From: Pelargonium cotyledonis
Taxonomy: Eukaryota > Streptophyta > Magnoliopsida > Geraniales > Geraniaceae
Direction of reading: 5' to 3'
Assembly: GCA_036897625.1 (NCBI GenBank)
Contig: JAYMTA010001169.1
Coordinates: forward strand, 1-21,397
DNA: 21,397 nucleotides
In this document: positions 1 to 17,288 of the stretch, one piece after another
Position numbering within the stretch: the first letter of the stretch is position 1
Layout of the letters: every line of letters begins with the position of its first letter
Translations under genes and position numbers: made by a program
Notes under the pieces: generated by a model
Told to the model about the DNA's origin: nothing
Seen by the model: only the letters and a program-made list of their open reading frames with translations
Database searches by the model: none

Positions 1-623
1 AATCCACGCATTGCAGCATGATCAATCAGTATGAGCTCAAAATCCTAGTCTATACCAGTTTTTGTTTCTGATGCAAATATTTAGGCTTTACAATGAATTT
101 ATATCTTTGGAACACCCGTACCACAATTTACATTTTGTCCTGTCTTTACTGCCCCCAATACATATGTACAATGAATGTACACAACGTTGTATTCTTTAAT
201 TTGAAGGGACTCGGTCACTACTATAGTAATCCAGAGGATATTGGGGACAAAACACAGCACAACCAAGTCATGGCCAGGCCAGAAGATAAAATTGTAAACA
301 AGAATATTTCCATGTCTGTATTTTCCGTGTTTCCGGCGGCTCTCACCCCCACCAAAGAGTGATTGAGCTGGAATGAGTTATCAACCTGAATGCAACATTT
401 TGCTCTTCCAAGATCACAACCTAGCATAAACCCATACAAGGAGCAGGGACTTGAAGTATATTCTATAAATAAAAGTCGAAAGTACAGGTCTGATAAACAA
501 AGATTCAGCTCAGTTCACATAACATGTAGAAAACAAGCAAATGGAGAGATAGAATGTTTTGCAGATAGTTATGAGCTCTTCCTCTCCCTTAACATCGCAA
601 GGTCAAACAAAGGAAATGGTCAC
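1..623 (-). other. 3' UTR and downstream flank of the proteasome beta-5 gene
   Basis: This stretch lies beyond the stop codon of the minus-strand proteasome gene (stop at 624-626), so its right part should be that gene's 3' UTR and the left part intergenic DNA. I see no coding exon with a recognisable product. The open frames on both strands here show no family resemblance. I could not place a polyadenylation signal with confidence, so the UTR end is open. Confidence 0.55.
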
Positions 624-2777
624 TCAAGCACCTGCTACCTCCGTCATTTCTTGTTCCATGGTAGTTGGGACAACGGGGTAGTATCTGTAGTGGAGTTCCC
701 CAACGTCGTCACCAGAAAGCTTTTTCCATCCATTTGGTCCTACGTGATAAACTGCAAAACAATGACAGCATCAGATACAGAAGAAGATTGAAATATTCAT
801 ATCTACCATATATGAAATAAAAAAACTTCAATGCACGGGCGTGTGTGTGAAGATATATAGAGAGAGACAGAGTAAGTACCGCTAGCAACTCCACCACTAG
901 CTCCATCACGGAATGTTGCATGATAGATAGCTCGCCTAGCCAATTCTGCAGCTTCTTCAACTGACATATCAAATCGGTACCTGGGGAACAAACCAATAAT
1001 CACACATGAGAAAGAAGAAAATAAAAAGGAACCCAAGTAAAGGTCAAGAGCTTTAACACACCCGCTATCCAGTACACCATAAGCATAAGGGGAACCAGAT
1101 CCAACAGAGAACCGAGTGCCTTTAAGCCTTCCTCCTTCACTGTCAACATAGTACAATCCAGGACCCTAGAACAGAGTAGAGAACAATATTAGATAGTCAA
1201 GATGGAGGAGAGGTAACTTCAATTCATAACAAGGACAAGCCATTACCGTCTCATCCCATCCTGCAATCATTGTTCCAACAGAGAGGCCCATTCCACGATA
1301 CGAGTACAGAATATTAGCAAGCAGCTTTGAGGCCCCAGTCACAGAAATTCTACGTTTATTTGCCAACTCGTGTAATCGACACTACAATCAGAAAACCCAA
1401 ATAAGAGAAAGAGCTAAGAGTTTCAATTTATGGATATACAAGAAAAGAAATATATGTGAATTACCTTGATGCCAAGATTTCTATGCCAAAACTGGCAGTC
1501 AGCAGCTCCTCCAGCCATTGTACCAAGCATGTAAGGATTAATTTCAATAATTTTCTTCACAGACTGAGAAGCTGCACATTTTGAGGACAGAGTGAATAAC
1601 AAAATATTTCAAAAGACATTAACTGATATGATCCAAACATTAACTATTAAGGAAAACAGAAGCAATGCAGTAAAAGTTATGAGCTGGGCAATAAATGATA
1701 GAGATGGCTAGATCAACATAAACTTAAAGCACTGGTATTTTAAGTCCTAATGTTATAATATCATAATAATCAATTCACTATCCTTTAATTCATAAGAGAC
1801 ATAACCTCAAATGAGATGGGCAACAAATACATTAAACAACCCACCAACATATAGTCAATATACACTATTAATCATAATTCTCAAAATTGAGTAATCTTTT
1901 TGCCAGTACCATAAAGCAACAAACAGTTAAACACACTAAAAGGTAAAACCCCTTTGCAGTTAAGTTGTAACCTTAGAGTGAGATGATGTCTGGTTTCTAA
2001 TAATAATATTAACAAAACATTTAGGTTACTCAGAAAACCACATTTATCTTGATTGAATTTTCTCATGATCTATAAACTTTCTGGAAGACAACAAATCAGC
2101 ATTCTCCAGACATCTTTAGATATATTTACCACAAAAATTAGCAATGCAAAAAAAAAAAAAAACTACAAGAAAACAAGGTACAATTAAAATCTTCCCCCTT
2201 TTACTTCAGTTTTTAAAAGACAGGCATGCAAGGTTGGGTGGCAGTATATGGATAACATGACCATAACTTAAGTAATATAGTTTCTAGTGAGTGATATATA
2301 ACGGTTCTAGCAAAGAGAATCCATTGATGCCAATACATACATATATACCCTCCCATGCTAGCTCGAGAATCAGCTGCCACCATCACCCCATCCTTAAATA
2401 TGAAAGCAAGTGTCGTAGTTCCTTTAGCTGGCTTCACCATTTGTATGGCTTCTTTAACAAAGCCATCAAACTGGAAAGCAAAGTGAAATTATCAACTTTA
2501 ACTTATCCAAAGAAAAAAAAATGGAACAAAAAAACGGGCATGACTGGGTTTTCTTCTTTTTAATTTTGCTTCTCTTTTCTAGTTTGTATTTGGAGTAGAT
2601 ATAGAAATGATGCAAACTAACGAGAATAAAGTGACAACAAAAAACAAGCAGATTAGTACTTACGTCATTGGTAGTTGGAAGATCAAAAGATGGATCTGTT
2701 ACCACTCCTACACCCAGCTCATTGCTGAATCCTGATTGACTAGAGAAGGATTCAAGACCCCTCGTATCGAGCTTCAT
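624..2777 (-). CDS. PBE1: 20S proteasome subunit beta type-5 (PBE), catalytic chymotrypsin-like subunit
   Basis: Seven coding exons on the minus strand, in transcript order: 2777-2664, 2470-2341, 1571-1465, 1381-1247, 1165-1062, 980-880, 751-624. All introns are GT-AG, phases agree throughout, and they join into 272 aa, close to the Arabidopsis PBE proteins. The start is the first ATG of the second transcript exon. The N-terminal propeptide runs to Gly55. Autocleavage should expose Thr56, seen as KG/TTTLAF. In mature numbering the catalytic set Thr1, Asp17 and Lys33 is present (residues 56, 72, 88), with Ala20, Met45 and Ala49 of the chymotrypsin-like S1 pocket (Met45 is residue 100 in GTMAGG). 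The C-terminal part, from [11 protein letters not shown] to [10 protein letters not shown], is typical. The family role is cleavage after hydrophobic residues inside the 26S proteasome core in cytosol and nucleus. Plants usually carry two near-identical copies (PBE1 and PBE2); which one this is cannot be told here. Confidence 0.97.
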
Positions 2778-3655
2778 GATTATAAATCTACAAAAAAAAA
2801 ATGAAGCCGCCATAAGATACTATATTATACATATATATATACACACACACACATATATATATAAAGTAATTAATTAATTTTAATCAAACGTTGTCTGCAA
2901 ATCCCCAAAATATATTCTTCAAGATTTCTGAATTCATTATAACAACTTGGGTCCAGAAAACACCTAAGCAATCAGGAAAAGCAGCAAAGATCGTAAATAG
3001 CTAATAAAATTGCAAGAAGTGGCCGTATGAAGTAGACAGAAGGATTTTCTCTTTAATTAAACTATTTAATTTTCATTAAGAATCTGGAACTAAGACATTA
3101 AGCTCGTGATATTCTCTTATCATTCAGTACCCACTGAAGTAAAATTCTACACATTCTATCATAACTAAAGAACCATGGAACATCACAGGATATATCATGT
3201 TCATTCACACAAGTTAGCCAAAAAAAGCTAAGCAGGCAAAACATTAGTGTGAGATTCAGTTAGTTGCCCTGAAAAATGTAAACTCATTGCTTCCCACTGT
3301 GCATCACATTGGCCACTAGGAAACAAACAAAAACCTATTCACTCTCCGCTAAACCTAATTACACAGAAATAGGATAATACCTATAAATGGATACTTCAAA
3401 AAATATTCTTTGACTGAGTTTCTCGATAAACAAACAAAGGGTTAGCTCAAAATCAAACGGATTCTGGAGTAATGGCAGAGAATAACAAATTACATGCGAG
3501 AATAATCAAAATAACGAAACAAAAACAAAATGATTTTAACAGAAATTTAAGTTCAAATAGAAGCAATCGATTCAGGGGACAGCAGCATAAACCCTAAACG
3601 CACCTTGAGAGAGAGTAATGGAGAATCGAGGATCTGAAGGATGCAAGTAATGTGT
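2778..3655 (-). other. 5' UTR of the proteasome beta-5 gene with an 816-bp leader intron
   Basis: Read on the minus strand, an acceptor (poly-T then TAG at 2790-2788) lies just 10 nt upstream of the ATG, so the leader must be spliced. The best matching donor is CAAG/GTGCGT at 3604/3603, giving a non-coding first exon from about 3655 to 3604 that is rich in CTCTCT. The intron 3603-2788 holds an AT/AC microsatellite near the acceptor and a telo-box-like AAACCCTAA at 3589-3597 close to the donor. The transcription start is estimated only. Leader introns near the promoter are common in plant housekeeping genes and often raise expression (inference). Confidence 0.6.
2825..2863. repeat. AT/AC compound microsatellite
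   Basis: Alternating purine-pyrimidine tract: TA repeats, then about seven AC units, then TA repeats again, within the leader intron of the proteasome gene and close to its acceptor. It is likely length-variable between individuals. Confidence 0.9.
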
Positions 3656-3720
3656 GGTCGATGCAGGCTTTTTTAAGTCCTCAATTCGATCCGGGCAGGC
3701 TTGAGCAGAAAGAAACCATT

Positions 3721-3766
3721 TGGGCTTCCTCTTTGCCAAGAAACGTCAGCACGCGCAAGTCACGTG
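3721..3766. promoter_or_regulatory. Candidate PBE promoter elements: TGGGC, ACGTCA and G-box
   Basis: Within about 120 bp upstream of the inferred PBE transcription start lie TGGGC (3721-3725), ACGTCA (3743-3748, a TGACG/bZIP-type core) and a perfect G-box CACGTG (3761-3766). TGGGC matches the proteasome-related cis-element reported in Arabidopsis as a target of the NAC53/NAC78 proteasome-stress regulators. As a five-base motif it also occurs often by chance, so only its position near a proteasome gene makes it notable. Confidence 0.4.
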
Positions 3767-3784
3767 TTTCTTTCTTTCTTTCTT

Positions 3785-3818
<34 letters not shown>
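3767..3818. repeat. TTTC microsatellite running into a 32-nt poly-T tract
   Basis: Five TTTC-like units are followed by an uninterrupted run of T from 3787 to 3818. The tract lies directly beside the G-box upstream of the proteasome gene. It is either a simple repeat or the tail of a decayed retroposon. Poly(dA:dT) tracts tend to exclude nucleosomes (established), so it may help keep this shared promoter open (inference). Confidence 0.85.
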
Positions 3819-3821
<3 letters not shown>

Positions 3822-4646
3822 GTTGTGCTCTACCACCTCTCTCCTTTTATCACATCTCATTCCATTCTGTCGACAATGTTACCAAAAATCTGATATCTCA
3901 AAGAAAATGCAAAACGTTTGATAAGTCACGAGGTTTTTCAATTCTCAGATTTGTTTTTAAATTCGGGCGCCTAACGTTGCGTGAGATACCAGACGACTCC
4001 GCATCTGACTGCACAACCCCTCGTATTGGGTGAGAGACACGGGATTACTGATGTGACCATGTCCTTAATAAAAACGATGGGAGGTGTGACATTGGACCGC
4101 CTATATACATATTACTAAAGTTTATAGTCGTCATCCAATTTTAAAGTACTGAAGAAAAAAAAAATTATCGTCACATGTGATGAGATTTTTTCATGCTTGT
4201 TATTCTTTAAGTCCAATGTGCGCAAAACAGTACACCAAATTACGGAGACCACATATGTGGTTTCGAGCATTGCCTTCAATGCGAGAGTGTGAGTTCAACT
4301 GTAATTAATAAAATAAAGTCTAGAACTCAGGTTACCTAACATACAAAATTTACCCAACATACAATTTGTTTTAAGTTGGTTTGAAGGTAAATTTTTATAT
4401 TTTTGTTGGACTATTTAGTGGTTTTTTTTGTTTTGTATTGTAAGCATCGTACCAATCACTCAAACTTGAGATCTCTGAAATTGTTTGCACTTTATGTCAA
4501 TTGACAGTGGTGTTACCAAACAAGCCCTAAGGAGTTGAGTCACAGTCAGTGAGTGTCTGAGTGGAAGCTAGTTCAGCACACGCCCATCCCTCGTTGTCGA
4601 TCGAGATCCGACAACCACTGACTCCAAATCCGATTACCATACAGCA

Positions 4647-5605
4647 ATGGGCGGTAATGTCTCTATCTCCACTCTTGGATTTCAATTCTAAGCATCTCTG
4701 GGGTTTTATTTTGGTTCCCACCAAGTTGTTTCCCATTAGAATCTGCAGAATCACCGAGTCTTTGGTTGGCTTCGAACCCGAGCAAAAGATGGGGGGAGCT
4801 CTTCTTCCTCTGCTACACTCCTTTCTGGCTCACCCTCTGCTTGGGCATTGTTGTTCCCTACAAGCTCTACGAGGTATGCGCTGTGCTTAGCCGTCTGTTT
4901 GGTTGCTCAGAAAATAGTTTGGAAAATTTAAATAGCTTTCTGATTGAGTTACGCGATTTGTACTGTTTCTTCTAGTTAGTTTAGTTATTGAAAGTGAGGG
5001 AAATGTGGAAGAGAGATACTGAATATGCGAATTGATTGATCAATATGTGATTCTTGACCTCTAGAATGTGGCTATTTTACCTGCAATTGTTAATGTCCAT
5101 TGATGGTTTTGTCATTTCTGGGGTTCTAGCTAATAATTGAGTAAATAATGGGATTTCATTTTACATTATGTTTATTCATCATGCTTGAAGATTGTAATTC
5201 CAGTGAACTGAATAATAAAAGGAAGAAATGAATAAGGGCATGCGATTTCGAATCTACTTTTTTTTTTTTTTTTGTTCCCTTTCACTATGCAAGTATATTT
5301 GGTTAATAGAACGGAAATTAGAAACTGCAGAAATTTTGTTTAGCCACAGCAAATTGTAATTGATGAGAACGAATTCAGCTTTCTTATCTGTGCTAAATCA
5401 AATATGTTTTGAGTTTTCCTCTACCTTGTTTGGCTACCGAGAAATCTAAGTAAAAAATATTAGATTTAATTCACACACCCGATTAAAAGAAAAATAATTG
5501 TAAACTTTCATTTGATTACTCATTTCCCTTTTATGATTCTCTTTCTTGAAGTTAGATTCTTGTGCAGTTGAGTTACAAGGTCAATTAAACATTGGGTCTG
5601 GCTCA

Positions 5606-5662
<57 letters not shown>

Positions 5663-8600
5663 ACTGACAAACAAATTAACATAATGGAGATTGACCATGA
5701 CAGAACTTCACGGAATTGGAGTATTTGCTTCTGGGATTGATCTCAGCAGTTCCTTCCTTTTTGATACCGATGCTTGTTGTTGGGAAGGTAAATTATTATG
5801 TATAGTATACCTTTTTAATTGTTTACATTCTGTCCTATCTTTTAAAACTTAGTAAAGAAGAAAGTGTATCCGTACAGTTGAATTAACCTTCATTTTGATA
5901 TTATTGAAACATTTTTGTGCCATTTCACTGATGCTATTGCATAGTTTTCTGTTAGGAAAACTTTTTTATGTTTGCTATTGCAATGGAAAAAGACATCACA
6001 TTAAGTTGGTATCAGAAAGATTTGCTGAGCAATTAACACACCTTCGTATTTCTCAAGTATGTACTTAAGATGTAGTACCCTTTTATTACTTTTGAACAAT
6101 CAGCTCATTCCTGGAAAAGCTAAGTTAGCCTTCTTATTTGCTTGTGACTCCTATACTTATACATTCCTTTGCAGGTTGATCGCAGTTTATGCTGGAGGGA
6201 TCGATACTGGGTCAAGGCAAGTATCTTCTTACTTCTTAGGTCAAAAGCTTTTGTCATGAATTTGATGGCTGCAAAAAGGTTATAAAACTCTGAATCCTAA
6301 TAAAAGGAGTATGCATCCTGTAACATATGAAAATGATTAGTCTAGGGGAAGGTGATATCTCAAAAGTACTGGTTGCTGTCCTAATTATGATTTTCTTAAC
6401 AAGGGTTTGGCTTGATATGTTGGTGTATGTTTTGTTGAAAACATGCTTCTCATACAAGATCAAAATTTGCTATAGTACCATTTTATATTTTAACATTGGA
6501 CTACATATAAATAGTTGGTTTCTACTACTAAAATCTCAATCTTATTAGTAGATGTTGACTTCCACATTTATATGTAGCTCATTCATCCAATATATTTCTA
6601 TGTGGGACTTTTCATCACCTCTCTAAACATGTAGAAGATCAACTCAACTAAAAAGTTAAGTTTTGATCGTTGAAGAACCAATTTTAATTATATACTCTAA
6701 AATGCCCTCTCATTTGCAAAGTCATTATCGCTTTGCACATGGCCTATGCACAAGTTTTCTTCTTGCCTTGTGCTATAATTTTAATATTATTTATTTAGGG
6801 TGGCGAGACAACTTGAATTTGTGACCTTTAGGTCAACAAGGTCAACTCAACTAAAAGTTAAACTTGATAGTTGAAAGCTCTATTTTAATTTTATATGCAC
6901 ACACTTTTGCCTGAACTTCATTTTTTTATAATTGTGGCAGGCTAGTCTCTGGATTATAATTCTCAGCTATGTTGGCAACTATTTTTGGACTCATTATTTC
7001 TTCACAGTTCTGGGAGCTTCATATACCTTTCCATCGTGGAAAATGAATAATGTATGTTTGGATATAATAAATACTCTATTATAAGATGGAAATCTAATTT
7101 ATTTGAGCTCTCATTGTCCATTGGGATTTGAGTTGACAACTACTTGTACATGATATTTGTTTGTAGGTACCGCACACAACTTTCCTTCTCGCACATGCCT
7201 GTTTCCTATTTTATCATGTTACTTCAAACATTACTCTTCGCAGACTACGACATTCTATTGCTGATTTGCCTGAGAAAGTTCAGTGGGTTACTGAGGCTGC
7301 CTGGATTTTGGCTCTTTCTTATTTCATAGCGTACCTGGAAACTATAGCTATTTCAAATGTACGTCATAACATGAATCTATGCAAAGTTTTATTTTATGAA
7401 TGTTTAACCAATATGAATTCTAACCACTTATGGAAAAGAAAAAAGAAAATAGCATTCTAAGTTCTTCTTCTTGGTTACACATGAACTATAAATTTTTTAT
7501 ACTCCCACCGTCCCGAAATAATTGTCCACATTTGTATTGTGGTAGAGATTAAAGTTTAGTAAGTGAGAATTGGTATTTCCCTCTTATGCCTCATTGTACT
7601 CTTATTAAAAAAACTCAAGGTTTCTAACTAACTTATTTCAAGAATGTTGTTTGGTAATTCATGCATAACTAACTCCCTAAAATAGAAAGTGGACAATTAC
7701 TTGGGGGCGGAGGGAGTAAATAAATTACATGCTTTTTGTACCTGAGTTCCTGACCTTTCTTTTTCTAATATGTGCAGTTTCCTTATTATGATTTTGTGGA
7801 CCGGGCATCCGTGTACAGAGTTGGATGTTTATTTTATGCAATCTATTTCATTGTAAGCTTCCCAATGTTTCTGAGGTAAGAATCCTATTTAACAACTCAT
7901 ATTGAACTATATCTGTCTCTGCAAAACATAGGACTGCAATTATGGCTCATAACACGATTTTGTTTGTGGGCATAATAAACTGTATTACTGTAGATTGTAG
8001 AAGAAACAATCTTCTTGATAATAGGTACAAGTTAATGTTTAGAGAAGTGTGACCACACATGTGACTGATTCTATGTTTTGGCTTATATAGTTAAATCGCC
8101 TAATTTATAAGCATAACTTGCAGCATATTTGGTGTTTTTTGCTTTATAGTTTCTCCATGTCAAATGAAACATGTATTCACAGTTAATTCAGGTGAAGTGT
8201 TAGAAGGATAAAAAGTTGGTTTTTGAAAGAACATGATTGGAAACTATGAAAAAAACATGGTGGGACCTAAAATAGTAGATTTGTTCCTACATACCAACCC
8301 AGCGGCAAAATTGAGTTCTGTTGGTTGGTGGCTTGGAGATAACACTAAAAGCAACCTATTGTTTGGTTAGTCTGAATGAGTGGATTTCTAGAGAATTTTG
8401 GGTCTATCATAATTATATCTCATTCTACAATGCATATCTAGATATTTGGCAATTTGGTAACTCCATTTCTATTATAGATTGGTTCGGTAAGTTGTTAGTA
8501 TCGTGTTAAATGTGTTTTCCTTACTTTGAGCCTCATAAAGACACACCCAATTGATTCATTAGTAACAAGAATAAAGGGGAAGGGGAAGAAAACAATTAAA

Positions 8601-8893
8601 GTAACAAGAATATCATAACTTAGTTATTCTGTATATCTCAGGCGATTTAGATAAATCTCTAAAGTAACCGATCCTTGGGTGATTTACCAATATGTTTCAG
8701 GATTGATGAGAAACCAGGCGATGCATGGGATTTACCCAGAGTAGCTGTTGATTCCCTGGGAGCTGCAATGTTGGTCACAATAATACTTGACTTGTGGCGC
8801 ATCTTTCTTGGACCTATCATACCGTCTTCAGGCACAAAACAATGCTCCGAACCGGGGTTACCGTGGTTTCCAGGACACTCTCAAGTTGCTTGA
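4647..8893 (+). CDS. CPI1: Cycloeucalenol cycloisomerase (cyclopropyl isomerase)
   Basis: Eight exons: 4647-4653, 4749-4873, 5704-5787, 6175-6216, 6941-7051, 7167-7358, 7778-7875, 8701-8893. They join in phase into 283 aa, close to the Arabidopsis enzyme (about 280). The family opens the 9,19-cyclopropane ring of cycloeucalenol to give obtusifoliol (EC 5.5.1.9) in plant sterol synthesis, in the ER membrane. Diagnostic stretches: WLASNPSKRWGE near the N-terminus, VGNYFWTHYFF (residues 96-106), PSWKMNN, HSIADLPEKVQW, SYFIAYLETIAISN and DLPRVAVDSLGAAM. Several hydrophobic segments (about 20-40, 52-70, 88-105, 128-145, 168-186, 200-218, 235-255) fit a polytopic membrane protein. The start needs a 7-nt first coding exon (ATGGGCG), because the main N-terminal exon has no ATG in frame and a stop upstream. 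The intron after 6216 starts GC rather than GT. It is single-copy in many plants and a loss affects membrane sterols. Confidence 0.96.
4654..4748 (+). other. 95-bp intron separating the CPI1 start codon from the body of the gene
   Basis: The donor is GGGCG/GTAATG after 4653 and the acceptor is TCTGCAG/AATCA before 4749. Splicing joins the first base of codon 3 to AA, giving Met-Gly-Glu-Ser-Pro-Ser-Leu-Trp-Leu-Ala, which runs straight into the conserved N-terminus. Without this intron the frame has only non-ATG starts back to a stop at 4655-4657. Confidence 0.85.
5606..5659. repeat. TC/CA compound microsatellite in CPI1 intron 2
   Basis: About nine TC units run directly into about eighteen CA units, ending 44 bp before the exon 3 acceptor. 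The pyrimidine-rich TC part is not adjacent to the acceptor. Length polymorphism is likely. Confidence 0.95.
6217..6222 (+). other. Non-canonical GC donor of CPI1 intron 4
   Basis: The exon ends TGGGTCAAG and the intron begins GCAAGT. Apart from the C this is a perfect donor consensus (AAG/GCAAGT), which is the typical form of natural GC-AG introns. The acceptor GTGGCAG/GCTAGT lies at 6940/6941. Joining here gives RYWVK-ASLWII, matching the family. The only nearby GT would delete two conserved residues. Confidence 0.85.
6637..6900. repeat. Two diverged copies of a dispersed intronic repeat in CPI1 intron 4
   Basis: A unit of about 60 bp starting TCAACTCAACTAAAA and continuing through a TTGATxGTTGAA segment to TTTTAATT occurs at about 6639-6700 and again at about 6841-6898, both in direct orientation about 200 bp apart. 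Wording such as CTCAACTAAAAGTTAAxxTGATxGTTGA resembles a repeat that is very widespread in eudicot introns and flanks (recollection, not a search). The stretch between the copies is AT-rich and non-coding. Confidence 0.6.
7502..7716. mobile_element. Stowaway-type MITE (Tc1/mariner superfamily) in CPI1 intron 6
   Basis: The 215-bp element starts CTCCCACCGTCCC and ends GGCGGAGGGAG, and is flanked by TA on both sides (7500-7501 and 7717-7718), the target-site duplication of Stowaway elements. The complementarity continues inward: AATTGTCCAC near the left end pairs with GTGGACAATTAC near the right end. It has no coding capacity. It sits wholly within the intron between exons 6 and 7 and should be spliced out. 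Confidence 0.93.
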
Positions 8894-9078
8894 TCCTTGC
8901 ATTTGCACATAACAGAAACACTGATCTGGGTCTGATTTCTCAATTAGGGGAAGCAATCAAAGACTATTAGACTAAGTTTTGTTGTACTATTGTAGAGACA
9001 AAATGAAAATTCTCTTGTAGTTGATGTTGTGCTTAAAAATTAAAATGAGGTTGGCAAGGCCTTCAAGCATATTTTATA

Positions 9079-9140
9079 TACTGTCTCCGTCCTAACTGAT
9101 AAAGTGTTGCAGTATTTTTCATCTTATATCTTTATGCACA
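9079..9140. mobile_element. Solo Stowaway-like terminus (degraded)
   Basis: TACTGTCTCCGTCCTAACTG at 9079-9098, followed by ATAAAGTGTTGCA, resembles the terminal inverted repeat plus subterminal region of eudicot Stowaway elements (consensus form CTCCCTCCGTCCC). I cannot find the matching GGGACGGAGGGAG end nearby, so this would be a truncated or decayed copy. It lies in the 3' flank of CPI1. Confidence 0.4.
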
Positions 9141-9204
9141 TTTGTTGTAATCATGCGAGTGAAACATTATATTTATTTTAAGTCGTTTAATACCAATAAC
9201 AATC

Positions 9205-9375
9205 CAAGAGTAGTAAGGCAGTTGGCATCACAAGCTACGTGAGTGGAAGAAGTGTTTATGGTCGATTCCCGTTTAATACACTCATGGGAGTGTGATAAGT
9301 TTTAAGTTTTAACAGTAAATTATTCTCGAATAAGGATTGGTCTGGGTGTGTTAAAACGACTTACAAATATCAACC
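9205..9375 (+). mobile_element. Possible tRNA-derived SINE relic
   Basis: AGTAGTAAGGCAGTTGGCAT (9208-9227) resembles a pol III box A and GGTCGATTCCC (9260-9270) a box B (consensus GGTTCGANTCC), about 49 bp apart. Downstream, AGGATTGGTCTGGGTGTGTT (9333-9352) resembles the body of plant Au-like SINEs as I remember them. No clean poly-A/T tail or target duplication is visible, so the copy would be old. It does not fold as an intact tRNA. Confidence 0.4.
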
Positions 9376-9504
9376 GCGAGTTTGCGGATTCGCTCAGAAA
9401 CGTCATGGTAATTGTGTTCATATTTTGGCCATACAAATTTTCAAGAATAGTCCCTTTATTTTTGAAATTTAAAAAAATAGAAGAAAATCCGTGACAAGAA
9501 CACA

Positions 9505-9541
9505 CACGTGTGGGAGGAACGGGGCTGGGAACAGACACGTG
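9505..9541. promoter_or_regulatory. Pair of G-boxes upstream of RNJ
   Basis: Two perfect CACGTG motifs occur at 9505-9510 and 9536-9541, 31 bp apart, about three helical turns. The first is embedded in a longer palindrome, CACACGTGTG (9503-9512). They lie about 300 bp upstream of the chosen RNJ start, in the expected core-promoter region. G-boxes bind bZIP and bHLH factors (including PIF and HY5) and are frequent in genes for plastid proteins. Function here is inferred from position only. Confidence 0.55.
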
Positions 9542-9832
9542 CGAGTTATAGCCATCCTTGTATGTATGTAAGGTCCAAAGAAGAAAATGTGATAAGCAAA
9601 AGATACTTTAGCAGCCTCACAAAGATCAGTTCCGCCATTTCAGTGCATAGAGTTCCCGCCTCACCAAAATCTCCGAAACCCTCATTTTCCTCAACCTCCA
9701 CCAGAGGCTTCTACGGTTTTTCTCCAAAAAAGCCATATTTCGCAGCCTCTGGAGCTCATGCAATCAGGGTTTTTGGAGGGTTTATGTCCCTCATGCTCCC
9801 CAGCTTCACGTCGCCCAACAGTACCACGCAAA

Positions 9833-17288
<7,456 letters not shown>

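Larger units (their letters stand above)
3656..4646. other. Divergent intergenic/promoter region between PBE and CPI1
   Basis: About 1 kb separates the 5' ends of two divergently transcribed genes. The PBE-proximal part carries TGGGC, ACGTCA and CACGTG motifs and a long TTTC/poly-T tract. The middle (about 3900-4550) is AT-rich with a short palindrome around CCACATATGTGG near 4249. The last 90 bp before 4647 should be the CPI1 5' UTR. No coding exon is supported. Confidence 0.6.
8894..9504 (+). other. CPI1 3' UTR and CPI1-RNJ intergenic region
   Basis: The CPI1 stop at 8891-8893 is followed by AT-rich sequence; A-rich stretches around 9000-9045 could serve as polyadenylation signals. The rest contains a Stowaway-like terminus near 9080 and a SINE-like block (about 9205-9375), listed separately. 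No coding exon is supported on either strand. Confidence 0.55.

Noticed and set aside
390..791. A 133-codon plus-strand frame
   Set aside because: Its right part is antisense to the last proteasome exon and the left part shows no recognisable protein.
3652..3921. A plus-strand frame through the poly-T tract
   Set aside because: It consists largely of a poly-Phe run caused by the T tract and lies in the promoter of the minus-strand proteasome gene.
4225..4320. A possible tRNA or SINE suggested by GGTTTCGAGC and GAGTTCAA words near the CCACATATGTGG palindrome
   Set aside because: No cloverleaf, no box A at proper spacing and no clear element borders.
4527..4890. Plus- and minus-strand frames around the CPI1 N-terminal exon
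   Set aside because: They read the wrong frame or strand. The conserved CPI1 N-terminus and its splice sites explain this region.
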